A stretch of DNA of 64,000 nucleotides from Pseudomonas paracarnis (GTDB taxonomy: Bacteria > Pseudomonadota > Gammaproteobacteria > Pseudomonadales > Pseudomonadaceae): assembly GCF_904063055.1 (NCBI RefSeq), contig NZ_CAJFCN010000008.1, forward strand, positions 124,001-188,000, given 5' to 3'. Numbering within the stretch: the first letter of the stretch is position 1; each line of letters starts with the position of its first letter. Shown here piece by piece: positions 44,895-53,602 of this stretch. Under the pieces are notes generated by a model, which was given only the letters and a program-made list of their open reading frames with translations, was not told the DNA's origin and searched no databases. The position numbers and the translations under genes are program-made.

Positions 44895-45238
44895 AGCTTC
44901 GGCTCTTCATCACGCACCGGGTGCGGTGCCGGCGGTACGCTGTGGGCCGCTTCGCCTTCGGGCGCACGTGGGGTTGGCCAATCGGCGAACGGCCAGGGCT
45001 TTTGCTCGGTGTGGAAGCTGCCGAAGCGGCCAATCTGCGCCAGGAACTGGCTGAGGCTGTCGCCAAAGTTCATCAGGCCCAGGTTCGGCGCTCCGTAGAC
45101 CAGCCGGTAAATCAATTGCACCACCACCAACGCGCCGAGCAGGAATTGCGCCACCTGCCACACCAGCGCAAACACCAGCATCCACAGGATGCGCAAGACA
45201 ATCGACTCGTATGGGGGGGCAGCTTTGGGATCGTTCAT
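44891..45238 (-). CDS. DUF4389 domain membrane protein
   Basis: Small membrane protein of 115 residues with one or two hydrophobic helices at about 14-46 (ILWMLVFALVWQVAQFLLGALVVVQLIYRLV) and a cytoplasmic acidic/proline-rich tail. It resembles the DUF4389 family from memory; function unknown. The ATG at 45238 has GAGGAG about 7 nt upstream. It lies between gpsA and sixA, 10 bp from gpsA, and overlaps sixA. Confidence 0.85.
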   Translation of the reverse strand: MNDPKAAPPYESIVLRILWMLVFALVWQVAQFLLGALVVVQLIYRLVYGAPNLGLMNFGDSLSQFLAQIGRFGSFHTEQKPWPFADWPTPRAPEGEAAHSVPPAPHPVRDEEPKL

Positions 45239-45248
45239 GACGCGCTCC

Positions 45249-46274
45249 TCAGTTAAAACCACTGGTGGAAATGAAGTCGACATCGGTCTTGGGCTCGGCC
45301 CGCATCAGTAACTCGATGACCTGGTTCAAGGTGCGCCCTTCGAACAGGATCGCGTGCAGCCCGGCGACCAGCGGCATGTACACGCCCACTTCCTGGGCCT
45401 TGGCCTTCAAAACCTTGAGGGTGTTGACCCCTTCGGCCACTTCACCCAGGCGCGTCACCGCCTCCTCCAGGCTCAGCCCTTGGCCCAGGGCAAATCCAAC
45501 CTGATAGTTGCGGCTTTTAGGCGATGAGCAGGTGACGATCAAGTCACCCACGCCCGCCAGGCCGAGGAAGGTCATGGGGTTGGCGCCCTGGTTCACCGCA
45601 AAACGCGTCATCTCGGCCAGGGCACGGGTGATCAGCATGCTCTTGGTGTTTTCGCCCATGCCCAGGGCCACGGCCATGCCGGCGATGATCGCGTAGACGT
45701 TTTTCAAGGCCCCGCCCAATTCGACGCCGAAGCGATCAGCGCTGGCGTAGACCCGGAAAGTACGGCCATGCAGCACCGCCTGGACGCGCTCGCACAAGGC
45801 CTCGTCTTCACTGGCGACCACGGTGGCGGTCAACGCGTGCTCGGCGACTTCCCGCGCAAGGTTTGGCCCGGACAGCACGCCAATGCGCGCCTGAGGGGCG
45901 ATCTCGGTGAGGATTTCACTCATCAACTTGAAGGTGTGGGCTTCGATACCCTTGGTCAGGCTGACCAACAACTTGCCAGCCAGGCGTTCGGCGTGGGGCG
46001 CCAATACCGAACGCAAGGCGCTGGAAGGCAGCGCGACGAAGCACAGGTCGCAAGCCGTGAGGGTGTCCAGCAGGTCGGTCACCGGTTCGACGGCAGGATG
46101 AATCTTGATACCTTTAAGGTAACGGGGGTTTTCGCGATGCACGCGAATGGCTTCGGCCTGCTCGGGGTCGCGCATCCACTGACGCACCGCGTGGCCGTTC
46201 TCGGCCAGCAGGTTAGCCACGGCGGTACCAAAACTTCCGCCTCCCAGGACCGCAATAGGGCGCTGTTCAGTCAT
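45249..46274 (-). CDS. gpsA: Glycerol-3-phosphate dehydrogenase [NAD(P)+]
   Basis: Makes sn-glycerol-3-phosphate for phospholipids from dihydroxyacetone phosphate, 341 residues. GGGSFGTAVA at 11-20 binds NAD(P); the ELGGALKNVYAI segment carries the catalytic Lys, and the C-terminal half is the helical substrate domain. The ATG at 46274 aligns with the usual start (MTEQRPIAVLG). First gene of the operon with a DUF4389 gene and sixA. Confidence 0.96.
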   Translation of the reverse strand: MTEQRPIAVLGGGSFGTAVANLLAENGHAVRQWMRDPEQAEAIRVHRENPRYLKGIKIHPAVEPVTDLLDTLTACDLCFVALPSSALRSVLAPHAERLAGKLLVSLTKGIEAHTFKLMSEILTEIAPQARIGVLSGPNLAREVAEHALTATVVASEDEALCERVQAVLHGRTFRVYASADRFGVELGGALKNVYAIIAGMAVALGMGENTKSMLITRALAEMTRFAVNQGANPMTFLGLAGVGDLIVTCSSPKSRNYQVGFALGQGLSLEEAVTRLGEVAEGVNTLKVLKAKAQEVGVYMPLVAGLHAILFEGRTLNQVIELLMRAEPKTDVDFISTSGFN

Positions 46275-46311
46275 ATGCAATCCGTTAATCCATACCAGTG
46301 GCGATGGCGGC

Positions 46312-46340
46312 ATTATACGGGGCGCCCGGCTTGCGGCCAG
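46312..46340 (-). promoter_or_regulatory. Possible gpsA promoter
   Basis: On the minus strand TATAAT (46317-46312) is a perfect -10 with a GC-rich run around it. A weak CTGGCC is 17 bp upstream. It lies about 38 bp ahead of the gpsA start. Only the -10 is convincing. Confidence 0.45.
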
Positions 46341-46469
46341 CCCCCCTATCAATTCGCGGTTTTGTCAGAAAATGCCACGGGTGTGCGAAGTAAATGCAAG
46401 TCCGACGACTGGCAAATAGCCGCGCCTCGGTTAACATGGTCGGCTATCCGCAATTAACAAGGCCGTGCC

Positions 46470-48590
46470 GTGTATCTAGGCCCTCCTCCTCGCTCATCAC
46501 TGTTATTGATGCTGGTGTGCGCTACCTGCGCACAGGCCGACGACCTGTTCCTCGACAGCCAGCCGCTGCCCCAGGTCTTGACCGCCACGCGCCTCAAGCA
46601 ATCGGCCGCCGCCGTGCCCGGCAGCATGACGGTGATCGACAGCGAGCTGATCAAGGCCAGTGGTGCCCGGGACATCTCGGAACTGCTGCGGCTGGTTCCC
46701 GGGATGATGGTCGGCTACACCAGCGGCAACCAGGCCTCGGTGAACTACCACGGCACCAGCGCCAGTGATGCCCGGCGCATGCAGGTGTTGATCGACGGGC
46801 GCTCGGTCTACCGCGCTGGCCTGGCCACGGTGGACTGGAGCGATATCCCGGTGGCCATGGAGGATATCGAGCGCATCGAGGTCTTTCGCGGCCCCAACAC
46901 CGTCAGCTACGGCGCCAATGCACTGATGGCGGTGGTGAATATCCTCACCCGCTCGCCGGCCAACAGCCAGGGTTCACGGATAAAGGTGGTCCGTGGCGAA
47001 CGTGGCATCAATGACTTCTATGCCAGCCAGGGTGTGGGCTGGGAGACCGGCGATTTGCGCTTGTCCCTGTCCGGGCAACAGGACGATGGTTTTGACAGCG
47101 ACGCAGCCGGCGCCGACCGCCGTGACGGGCGCCGTCTCAACCGTTTCAGCCTGGCGGTGAGCCAGACCTTGAATGGGCAACAAAGCCTCGATTGGCAACT
47201 GAACGTCAAGGAAGGCACGAACCAGCGCCCTTATACCTACACCCCGGTGTTTGCCGGGATTACCGAAGGCGGTAGCAATTCCGACGCCACCGCCAAAGAC
47301 TATGCGGGCTCCCTGCGCTGGAACTTCGACTTCAACCCCGACCACAGCCTGTATATCCAAGGTTCGGCACAGCAATGGGACCGCAAGCAAATCTGGAAAG
47401 CCTGTGACGCCAAGGTCTCGTTCAGCCCGGAGCTGACCCAGCTATGGCAGCTCAACCCCAACTATGCCGAACAGCTGGCGCGGCACATGGACACCTACAG
47501 CCAAGGCTCCGCACCACCCGGCAGCGCCGCCGAACAGGCCTTGGCCAATCAGGTGCTGGGCCAGTGGCGCAACGGCGCCAACCAGAGCGTGTGCGGCGAT
47601 ATCGACCAGAGCGCCCGTGAAAGCCGCTACGACGTGGAGATTCAGGACACGCTCAGCCTCTCCGACAGCCTGCGCCTGGTCAGCGGCATGAATTACCGCT
47701 ACGACCGCGCCGACTCCGAGACCTACTTCAATGGCACCCTGGACGACACCACCTGGCGTCTGTTCGGGCATCTGGAATGGCGCGCCAGCGAACACTGGCT
47801 GCTGCAAGGTGGCGCCATGTACGAAGACACGCACCTGAGCGGTAACTCGCTGACGCCCCGTGTGGCGGTCAATTACCTGATCAACCCCCGCCACGGCTTG
47901 CGCGCGGTTTACTCCGAGGCGATCCGCTCGCCGGACATGTTCGAGAACAACGTCAACTGGAGCTACCGTGTCACCAATCTCAGCTCCCCGACCTACGGGC
48001 AAAACGCCGGGCAATATTTTGTCGTGACGCGCGGCCCCGGCAACCTCGACAAAGAGTTGATGCGCTCACGCGAGCTGGGCTACAACGGCTTCTTTGCCGA
48101 GCTGGGGCTGAATGTCGACGTGAAGCTGTTCTATGACGAAATCACCGACATGATCAGCTCGCCGCTGCGCAACAACCAGTACATCGCCAGTAACGCCAAC
48201 AGCTCGCGCTTCACCGGTGCCGAGTCACAGTTCGACTGGCGCGTGAGTAGCGCCGACCGCCTGCGCCTGACCTATGCTTATGTAGACGCCACCTCCAGCA
48301 ACCCGCTGGACAAAGCGCAAACCGCGCGTAACAGCGGCTCGGCCGGTTGGCTGCGTGAATGGGGCCAGGGGTGGTCCAGCGCCTTGTTCTACTATGGCGA
48401 CGACGCACTCAACCAATATCGCTTCCAGCGGGTCGACCTGCGGGTGGCCAAGCGCATTGCCGTAGGCAAAACCAACGTGGAGCTGGCGGGCATGTTGCAA
48501 CAACGCCTGGATAACCAACCCACCACCTGGGCGGACAACAACTACGACCATCGCCACGTTCTCTACTTCAGCGCCGAGCTGGACTTCTGA
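46470..48590 (+). CDS. TonB-dependent outer-membrane receptor
   Basis: Outer-membrane receptor of 706 residues with a signal peptide ending near residue 22 (CATCAQA/DD). The plug domain (about 40-145) has SAAAVPGSMTVIDSELI and SMRVLIDGRSV-like sequence, and the barrel ends with LYFSAELDF. The start is GTG at 46470 with AAGG 8 nt upstream. It opens a three-gene unit with a periplasmic binding protein (2 bp later) and a hybrid histidine kinase. No TonB or Exb gene lies beside it. Ligand unknown. Confidence 0.92.
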   Translation: MYLGPPPRSSLLLMLVCATCAQADDLFLDSQPLPQVLTATRLKQSAAAVPGSMTVIDSELIKASGARDISELLRLVPGMMVGYTSGNQASVNYHGTSASDARRMQVLIDGRSVYRAGLATVDWSDIPVAMEDIERIEVFRGPNTVSYGANALMAVVNILTRSPANSQGSRIKVVRGERGINDFYASQGVGWETGDLRLSLSGQQDDGFDSDAAGADRRDGRRLNRFSLAVSQTLNGQQSLDWQLNVKEGTNQRPYTYTPVFAGITEGGSNSDATAKDYAGSLRWNFDFNPDHSLYIQGSAQQWDRKQIWKACDAKVSFSPELTQLWQLNPNYAEQLARHMDTYSQGSAPPGSAAEQALANQVLGQWRNGANQSVCGDIDQSARESRYDVEIQDTLSLSDSLRLVSGMNYRYDRADSETYFNGTLDDTTWRLFGHLEWRASEHWLLQGGAMYEDTHLSGNSLTPRVAVNYLINPRHGLRAVYSEAIRSPDMFENNVNWSYRVTNLSSPTYGQNAGQYFVVTRGPGNLDKELMRSRELGYNGFFAELGLNVDVKLFYDEITDMISSPLRNNQYIASNANSSRFTGAESQFDWRVSSADRLRLTYAYVDATSSNPLDKAQTARNSGSAGWLREWGQGWSSALFYYGDDALNQYRFQRVDLRVAKRIAVGKTNVELAGMLQQRLDNQPTTWADNNYDHRHVLYFSAELDF

Positions 48591-48591
48591 C

Positions 48592-49521
48592 ATGGCCGAT
48601 CAGTCACGGATGACACGCCTCCTGGTTTCACGATTGTGGCGCCGCGGCCTGCTGCTGGCGTGCCTGCTGCTGGCAGCGCCGGCCTGGAGTGCCAGCATCC
48701 TGCTCACGGCCGCCGAGGACGGTGCCGGTGTGCGCGCCTTTACTCAGGCCCTTGCCCAACAGCGCCCCAACGACCAGGTCAGCTTTACCCCCCTCAACGA
48801 GTTGCCGGCGCCCAGGGACTTGCCCGCCAGCACCCGTTTGATCCTCCTCGACCTGCCCGGCCTCGACTGGCGCCTGCAGGATGCCCAGGGGCCGCCCGCT
48901 CTGGTGTTGCGCATCAGCCGCCTCCAGGCCCGGCAACGCCTGGGCAACACGCACCCGGCGAAAATCAGCCTGCTCTGGAGCGACCCGCCGCTGGAGCGTC
49001 AGTTGCGCCTGATCGCCCATATCCTGCCCCAGGCCCAGCGCGTTGGCGTGCTTTACGATGCCAGCAGTGAGTTCCTGCTGCGCGAACTGATGCAGGCCGC
49101 CAAGCCCATAGGCCTGGAAATCGTGCCCCAGCTCTGGGACAACACCAGTGACAGCCGCCCGCTGCAAAACCTGTTCAGGAACAGCGACGTGCTACTGGGC
49201 CTGGACGATCCGAACCTGTACAACCCCAAAACCGTAAAAAACCTGTTGCTGAGCAGTTACGCCCGACAACTGCCGTTGGTGGGGCCCAATGCCGGCTTTG
49301 TGCGGGCCGGCAGCCTGGCCAGCACCTACAGCGATCAGGCCGACTGGCTCGCCGTGCTGGACCATCTGCTGGACCAGCCGCCGGCCAATTGGCCGCACAC
49401 GCTCTACCCTGAACACTTCAAAGTCGTGGGCAACCCGCAAGTCGCACGCTCACTGGGCATCGAACAGGTCGATGAAGTCGCCGTTGCCGCCCGCTTGGCC
49501 GAAGGAGAACAACGTCCATGA
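48592..49521 (+). CDS. Periplasmic substrate-binding protein (ABC_sub_bind-like)
   Basis: Exported protein of 309 residues with a signal peptide (about residues 12-33, LLLACLLLAAPAWS/AS). The body resembles the ABC-transporter-type periplasmic binding proteins of the PF04392 group, with RVGVLYDASSEFLLRELMQAAK and DVLLGLDDPNLYN. No ABC permease or ATPase gene is nearby; instead it sits between a receptor and a sensor kinase, overlapping the kinase by 4 bp. It may deliver ligand state to the kinase. Start uncertain (48592 or 48610). Confidence 0.8.
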   Translation: MADQSRMTRLLVSRLWRRGLLLACLLLAAPAWSASILLTAAEDGAGVRAFTQALAQQRPNDQVSFTPLNELPAPRDLPASTRLILLDLPGLDWRLQDAQGPPALVLRISRLQARQRLGNTHPAKISLLWSDPPLERQLRLIAHILPQAQRVGVLYDASSEFLLRELMQAAKPIGLEIVPQLWDNTSDSRPLQNLFRNSDVLLGLDDPNLYNPKTVKNLLLSSYARQLPLVGPNAGFVRAGSLASTYSDQADWLAVLDHLLDQPPANWPHTLYPEHFKVVGNPQVARSLGIEQVDEVAVAARLAEGEQRP

Positions 49522-51419
49522 CCTTGCGTCGTCGTTGGGATATCAACACCCGCACCCAGCTCATTACCCTGGGCCCCGCGCTGCTGTTGACCCTGCTGCT
49601 CATCACCTTCTTCACCTTTGTGCGCATCCAGGATTTGCGCCAGGAACTGGACCACACCGGTCAATTGATCGCCAACCAGCTGGCGCCCGCCACTGAGTAC
49701 GGCGTGATTTCCGGCAACAACGACGTGCTTGAATCCCTGCTGCGTGCAACCCTGGCCACGCCCCATGTACGCTTCCTGGAGATCCAGGACAGCGCCGAGA
49801 ACATCCTGGTGTACGTGGAGCAGCCGTCCGAGCGACATGATCGCTCGCTGTCGGTGAAGGTGTTCCAGGCACCGATCCGCCTGCAACACATCCAGCTCAA
49901 CAATGACTTTTTCCAGGACAACCTCAACGAACCCAAGGCCCCCCGCGCGGACTACCTGGGGCGGGTGATCGTGGGCATGTCCAATGATGCGTTCAGCCAG
50001 CGCCAGCAGGAGATCCTGTTCAAGGCCGGGATCCTGGCCTTGTTCGCCCTGCTGTTTACCTTCCTGCTGGCGCGGCGCTTGTCGGCGAGCCTGTCAAAGC
50101 CGATCAGCGCCATGGGGCATGCGGTCAAGGCCATCCAGCAAGGCGATTACAAGACGCCACTGCCCATCGTCGATGACTCGGAACTGGGCGACCTCTCGCG
50201 GCATATCAACAACCTGGCCGAGGGCCTTCACCAGGCCAGTCGCGAACAGCAACAAGCCATGGCCCAGTTGATCCAGACCCGTGAAGAAGCCGAGCGGGCG
50301 AACAACGCCAAGTCGGATTTCCTGGCGATGATGAGCCATGAACTGCGCACGCCCATGAATGGCGTGCTGGGCATGCTGCAACTGCTGGAAACCACCGAGA
50401 TGACCGAGGAGCAGACCGAGTATGCGGCGCTGGCTTCGGAGTCTACCGAGCACTTGCTCAAGGTGATCAATGACATCCTCGACTTCTCACGCATTGAACG
50501 CGCCGCACTGGAGCTGGAGCATATTCCGTTCAACCTGGCGGACCTGATCAGCAGCTGCGCCCAAGCGTTCCAGCACAGTGCCCAACAGCGCGGGCTGAGC
50601 CTGGAGTTGCCCATCCCCATGGGCCTGGAAGCCCTGCGGGTGCGCGGCGACCCGACGCGGATCCGCCAGATTCTGGTAAACCTGATCGGCAATGCATTGA
50701 AATTTACCGAACATGGCAGCGTGACCGTCGAGCCCCACTGGCAAACCCTGGACCATGAGTTGCTGTGGTTCACCTGCACCGTGCGCGACAGCGGCATCGG
50801 TATTTCTGCCGAACGCCTGGATTTGATGTTCGATGCCTTCCAGCAGGCCGACAGCTCCATTTCCAGGCGTTACGGTGGCACGGGCCTGGGCCTGCCGATT
50901 GCGCGCACCCTGGCCGAACGTATGGGCGGCACCTTGCGCGCCCAGAGCGAAGAAGGTCGAGGCTCAGTGTTCACCTTGGAGATTCCGCTGGCCATTGACC
51001 AGCAGCATGTGCCGGTCGCCGCTCCTGATGCGCTTGGCAAAGCCAGCGCGGGCGATGGGCGCCACGTACTGTTGGTGGAGGACAACCCGGTCAACCGCAC
51101 CGTGGTCGAAGCGATGCTGCGCAGCCTGGGCTTCGAAGTCAGCCTGGCCACGGACGGCGCCGAGGCGATCCGCAGCGCCGAGAGCTTGATTTTCACCGCC
51201 ATCCTGATGGATTGCCGCCTGCCCTTGATTGATGGCTACGAGGCCACGCGGCAGATTCGCCAACTGCCTGGCTGCGCCGATCTGCCGATCATCGCCCTGA
51301 CGGCCAACGCCTTGCAGGGCGATCGCGAAGCCTGCCTGGCAGCCGGAATGAACGATTACCTGGCCAAGCCGTTCAAACGCACGGATTTGCAGCAAATCCT
51401 GCAGCGCTGGGTGCAATAG
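49518..51419 (+). CDS. Hybrid sensor histidine kinase with C-terminal receiver
   Basis: Inner-membrane hybrid kinase of 633 residues. Two transmembrane helices (about 15-37 and 170-190) flank a periplasmic domain of about 130 residues; then HAMP, a HisKA domain with H274 (MMSHELRTPMNG), an ATPase domain (NLIGNALKFTEHG, GTGLGLPIA) and a receiver with D565 (ILMDCRLPLIDG). No HPt domain, so a separate HPt must pass the phosphate on. Its place beside fabA recalls the P. aeruginosa hybrid kinase PA1611, which interacts with RetS (from memory). Confidence 0.92.
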   Translation: MTLRRRWDINTRTQLITLGPALLLTLLLITFFTFVRIQDLRQELDHTGQLIANQLAPATEYGVISGNNDVLESLLRATLATPHVRFLEIQDSAENILVYVEQPSERHDRSLSVKVFQAPIRLQHIQLNNDFFQDNLNEPKAPRADYLGRVIVGMSNDAFSQRQQEILFKAGILALFALLFTFLLARRLSASLSKPISAMGHAVKAIQQGDYKTPLPIVDDSELGDLSRHINNLAEGLHQASREQQQAMAQLIQTREEAERANNAKSDFLAMMSHELRTPMNGVLGMLQLLETTEMTEEQTEYAALASESTEHLLKVINDILDFSRIERAALELEHIPFNLADLISSCAQAFQHSAQQRGLSLELPIPMGLEALRVRGDPTRIRQILVNLIGNALKFTEHGSVTVEPHWQTLDHELLWFTCTVRDSGIGISAERLDLMFDAFQQADSSISRRYGGTGLGLPIARTLAERMGGTLRAQSEEGRGSVFTLEIPLAIDQQHVPVAAPDALGKASAGDGRHVLLVEDNPVNRTVVEAMLRSLGFEVSLATDGAEAIRSAESLIFTAILMDCRLPLIDGYEATRQIRQLPGCADLPIIALTANALQGDREACLAAGMNDYLAKPFKRTDLQQILQRWVQ

Positions 51420-51517
51420 CGCCGCGCCATCAGCCAACTGCGACTGGCGTGAAAGACGAAAGTGGGGCAGTCTTAGGCACCCGAACGGGCTGATAAACAG
51501 GCCCGGTTTAAAATTTC

Positions 51518-51535
51518 AGTGAACAAGTGTACATT
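51518..51535. promoter_or_regulatory. DesT-like operator upstream of fabA
   Basis: The sequence AGTGAACAAGTGTACATT is an imperfect dyad of the type AGTGAAC...GTTCACT bound by DesT in P. aeruginosa (from memory). It is about 135 bp ahead of fabA. DesT matches fatty-acid unsaturation to membrane needs, so control of fabAB through this site is likely. Binding is inferred. Confidence 0.6.
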
Positions 51536-51668
51536 CAGTGCCTTGCCGCTGTGACTTTCACTACAACGCAATAGTCTATGTGTAGGCTGCCGCTATGAGG
51601 CATGAACGCTTCATTCGGTTCGGGAAGATTTGCCCAACCCAGCCGCATGGGATTATTGAGGAGCTCGC

Positions 51669-52184
51669 ATGACCAAACAAAACGCCTTTACTCGGGAAGA
51701 CCTGCTGCGCTGCAGTCGCGGTGAGCTGTTCGGCCCAGGTAACGCGCAACTGCCCGCCCCGAACATGCTGATGGTGGATCGCATCACCCATATCAGCGAA
51801 GAGGGTGGCAAGTACGGCAAAGGTGAATTGGTCGCCGAGCTGGATATCACCCCTGACCTGTGGTTCTTCGCTTGCCACTTCGAAGGCGACCCTGTGATGC
51901 CAGGCTGCCTGGGCCTTGATGCCATGTGGCAGCTGGTCGGTTTCTACCTGGGCTGGCAAGGCCTGCCGGGCCGCGGTCGCGCCCTGGGTTCGGGCGAAGT
52001 GAAGTTCTTTGGCCAGGTACTGCCGAGCGCCAAGAAAGTCACCTACAACATTCAAATCAAGCGCGTCCTCAAGGGCAAGCTGAACCTGGCCATCGCCGAC
52101 GGTTCGGTGACTGTCGACGGTCGCGAGATCTATACTGCCGAAGGCCTTCGGGTCGGCGTATTTACTTCCACTGACAACTTTTAA
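51669..52184 (+). CDS. fabA: 3-hydroxydecanoyl-ACP dehydratase/isomerase
   Basis: Introduces the double bond for unsaturated fatty acids by dehydrating 3-hydroxydecanoyl-ACP and isomerising the 2-trans to the 3-cis product. 171 residues, the normal length. The catalytic pair is H70 (FACHFEGDPVMPG) and D84 (GCLGLDAMWQL), matching E. coli FabA. It is 11 bp ahead of fabB, so they form an operon. Upstream lies a DesT-like dyad. Confidence 0.98.
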   Translation: MTKQNAFTREDLLRCSRGELFGPGNAQLPAPNMLMVDRITHISEEGGKYGKGELVAELDITPDLWFFACHFEGDPVMPGCLGLDAMWQLVGFYLGWQGLPGRGRALGSGEVKFFGQVLPSAKKVTYNIQIKRVLKGKLNLAIADGSVTVDGREIYTAEGLRVGVFTSTDNF

Positions 52185-52195
52185 GGGTTATCCGC

Positions 52196-53416
52196 ATGCG
52201 CCGCGTCGTTATCACTGGTCTGGGCATCGTTTCTTGCCTGGGCAATGACAAAGAGACCGTCACCGCTAACCTGCGTGCAAGTCGCCCTGGCATCCGCTTC
52301 AACCCGGAATATGCCGAAATGGGTCTGCGTAGCCAGGTTTCCGGCTCCATTGACCTGCCCCTCGAAGAACTGATCGATCGCAAGATCTATCGCTTCGTCG
52401 GCCACGCTGCCGCCTACGCCTACCTGGCCATGAAAGACGCGATCGCGGACTCCGGCTTGAGCGAAGACCAGGTTTCGAACGTACGCACCGGCCTGATCGC
52501 CGGCTCCGGCGGCGCATCGACCCTCAACCAGATGGAAGCGCTGGATATCCTGCGCGAAAAAGGCGTGAAGCGCGTCGGCCCTTACCGTGTCACGCGGACC
52601 ATGGGCAGCACCGTTTCCGCTTGCCTGGCTACGCCATTCCAGATCAAGGGCGTGAACTACTCGATCTCCTCCGCATGCGCCACCAGCGCCCACTGCATCG
52701 GGACTGCCGTTGAGCAGATCCAACTGGGCAAGCAGGACATCGTATTTGCCGGCGGCGGTGAAGAAGAGCATTGGAGCCAGTCGTTCCTGTTCGACGCCAT
52801 GGGTGCATTGTCCACCCAGTACAACGAAACCCCAGAAAAAGCCTCCCGCGCTTACGACGCCAAGCGTGACGGTTTCGTCATCGCCGGCGGTGGTGGCATG
52901 GTGGTGGTCGAGGAGCTGGAACACGCCCTGGCCCGTGGCGCGAAGATCTACGCGGAAATCGTTGGCTATGGCGCGACGTCCGACGGCTACGACATGGTTG
53001 CGCCAAGCGGTGAAGGCGCCATCCGCTGCATGCAGATGGCAATGTCCACCGTCGACACCCCAATCGACTACCTGAACACCCACGGCACCTCGACCCCGGT
53101 CGGCGATGCCAAGGAAATGGAAGGCGTGCGTGCGGTATTTGGCGACAAGGCTCCAAAAATCAGCTCCACCAAGAGCCTGTCGGGTCACTCCCTGGGCGCC
53201 GCTGGCGTTCACGAAGCGATCTATTGCCTGCTGATGATGGAAGGCAACTTCATGGCCGGCTCGGCCAACATCGACGAGATTGATCCGGTTGTGGCCGATA
53301 TGCCGATCCTGACCAAGACCGTTGAAAACGCCAAGATCGACACCGTGATGAGCAACAGCTTTGGCTTCGGTGGCACCAACGCCACCCTGGTACTGAAGCG
53401 CTGGCAGGGCAAGTAA
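52196..53416 (+). CDS. fabB: 3-oxoacyl-ACP synthase I
   Basis: Elongates the cis-unsaturated acyl-ACP made by FabA, 406 residues. The catalytic triad is C161 (SSACATSAHC), H296 (LNTHGTSTPVGD) and H331 (KSLSGHSLGAAG), typical of KAS I. Cotranscribed with fabA and followed by a strong terminator. Confidence 0.98.
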   Translation: MRRVVITGLGIVSCLGNDKETVTANLRASRPGIRFNPEYAEMGLRSQVSGSIDLPLEELIDRKIYRFVGHAAAYAYLAMKDAIADSGLSEDQVSNVRTGLIAGSGGASTLNQMEALDILREKGVKRVGPYRVTRTMGSTVSACLATPFQIKGVNYSISSACATSAHCIGTAVEQIQLGKQDIVFAGGGEEEHWSQSFLFDAMGALSTQYNETPEKASRAYDAKRDGFVIAGGGGMVVVEELEHALARGAKIYAEIVGYGATSDGYDMVAPSGEGAIRCMQMAMSTVDTPIDYLNTHGTSTPVGDAKEMEGVRAVFGDKAPKISSTKSLSGHSLGAAGVHEAIYCLLMMEGNFMAGSANIDEIDPVVADMPILTKTVENAKIDTVMSNSFGFGGTNATLVLKRWQGK

Positions 53417-53437
53417 GCCCCGCAGGTTGATCACATG

Positions 53438-53468
53438 AAAAAGCCCCGACTGGTTCGGGGCTTTTTTT
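53438..53468 (+). terminator. Terminator of fabAB
   Basis: A 12-bp stem AAAAAGCCCCGA / TCGGGGCTTTTT with a 5-nt loop, then TTT. It lies 22 bp after fabB. Confidence 0.92.
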
Positions 53469-53498
53469 GTGCTTTGATTTGAAACCGCGTCGCCTTTA

Positions 53499-53580
53499 TC
53501 GCAGGCAAGCCAGCTCCCACCTTCGACCGCGTTCACCCTGAAGGAATACGGTCCAGTGTGGGAGCTGGCTTGCCTGCGAT
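53499..53580. repeat. REPIN
   Basis: Inverted REP pair in the head-out arrangement (GCAGGCAAGCCAGCTCCCAC ... GTGGGAGCTGGCTTGCCTG). Confidence 0.88.
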
Positions 53581-53602
53581 TGGGCCAACCCGGTTCCCCG
53601 CC

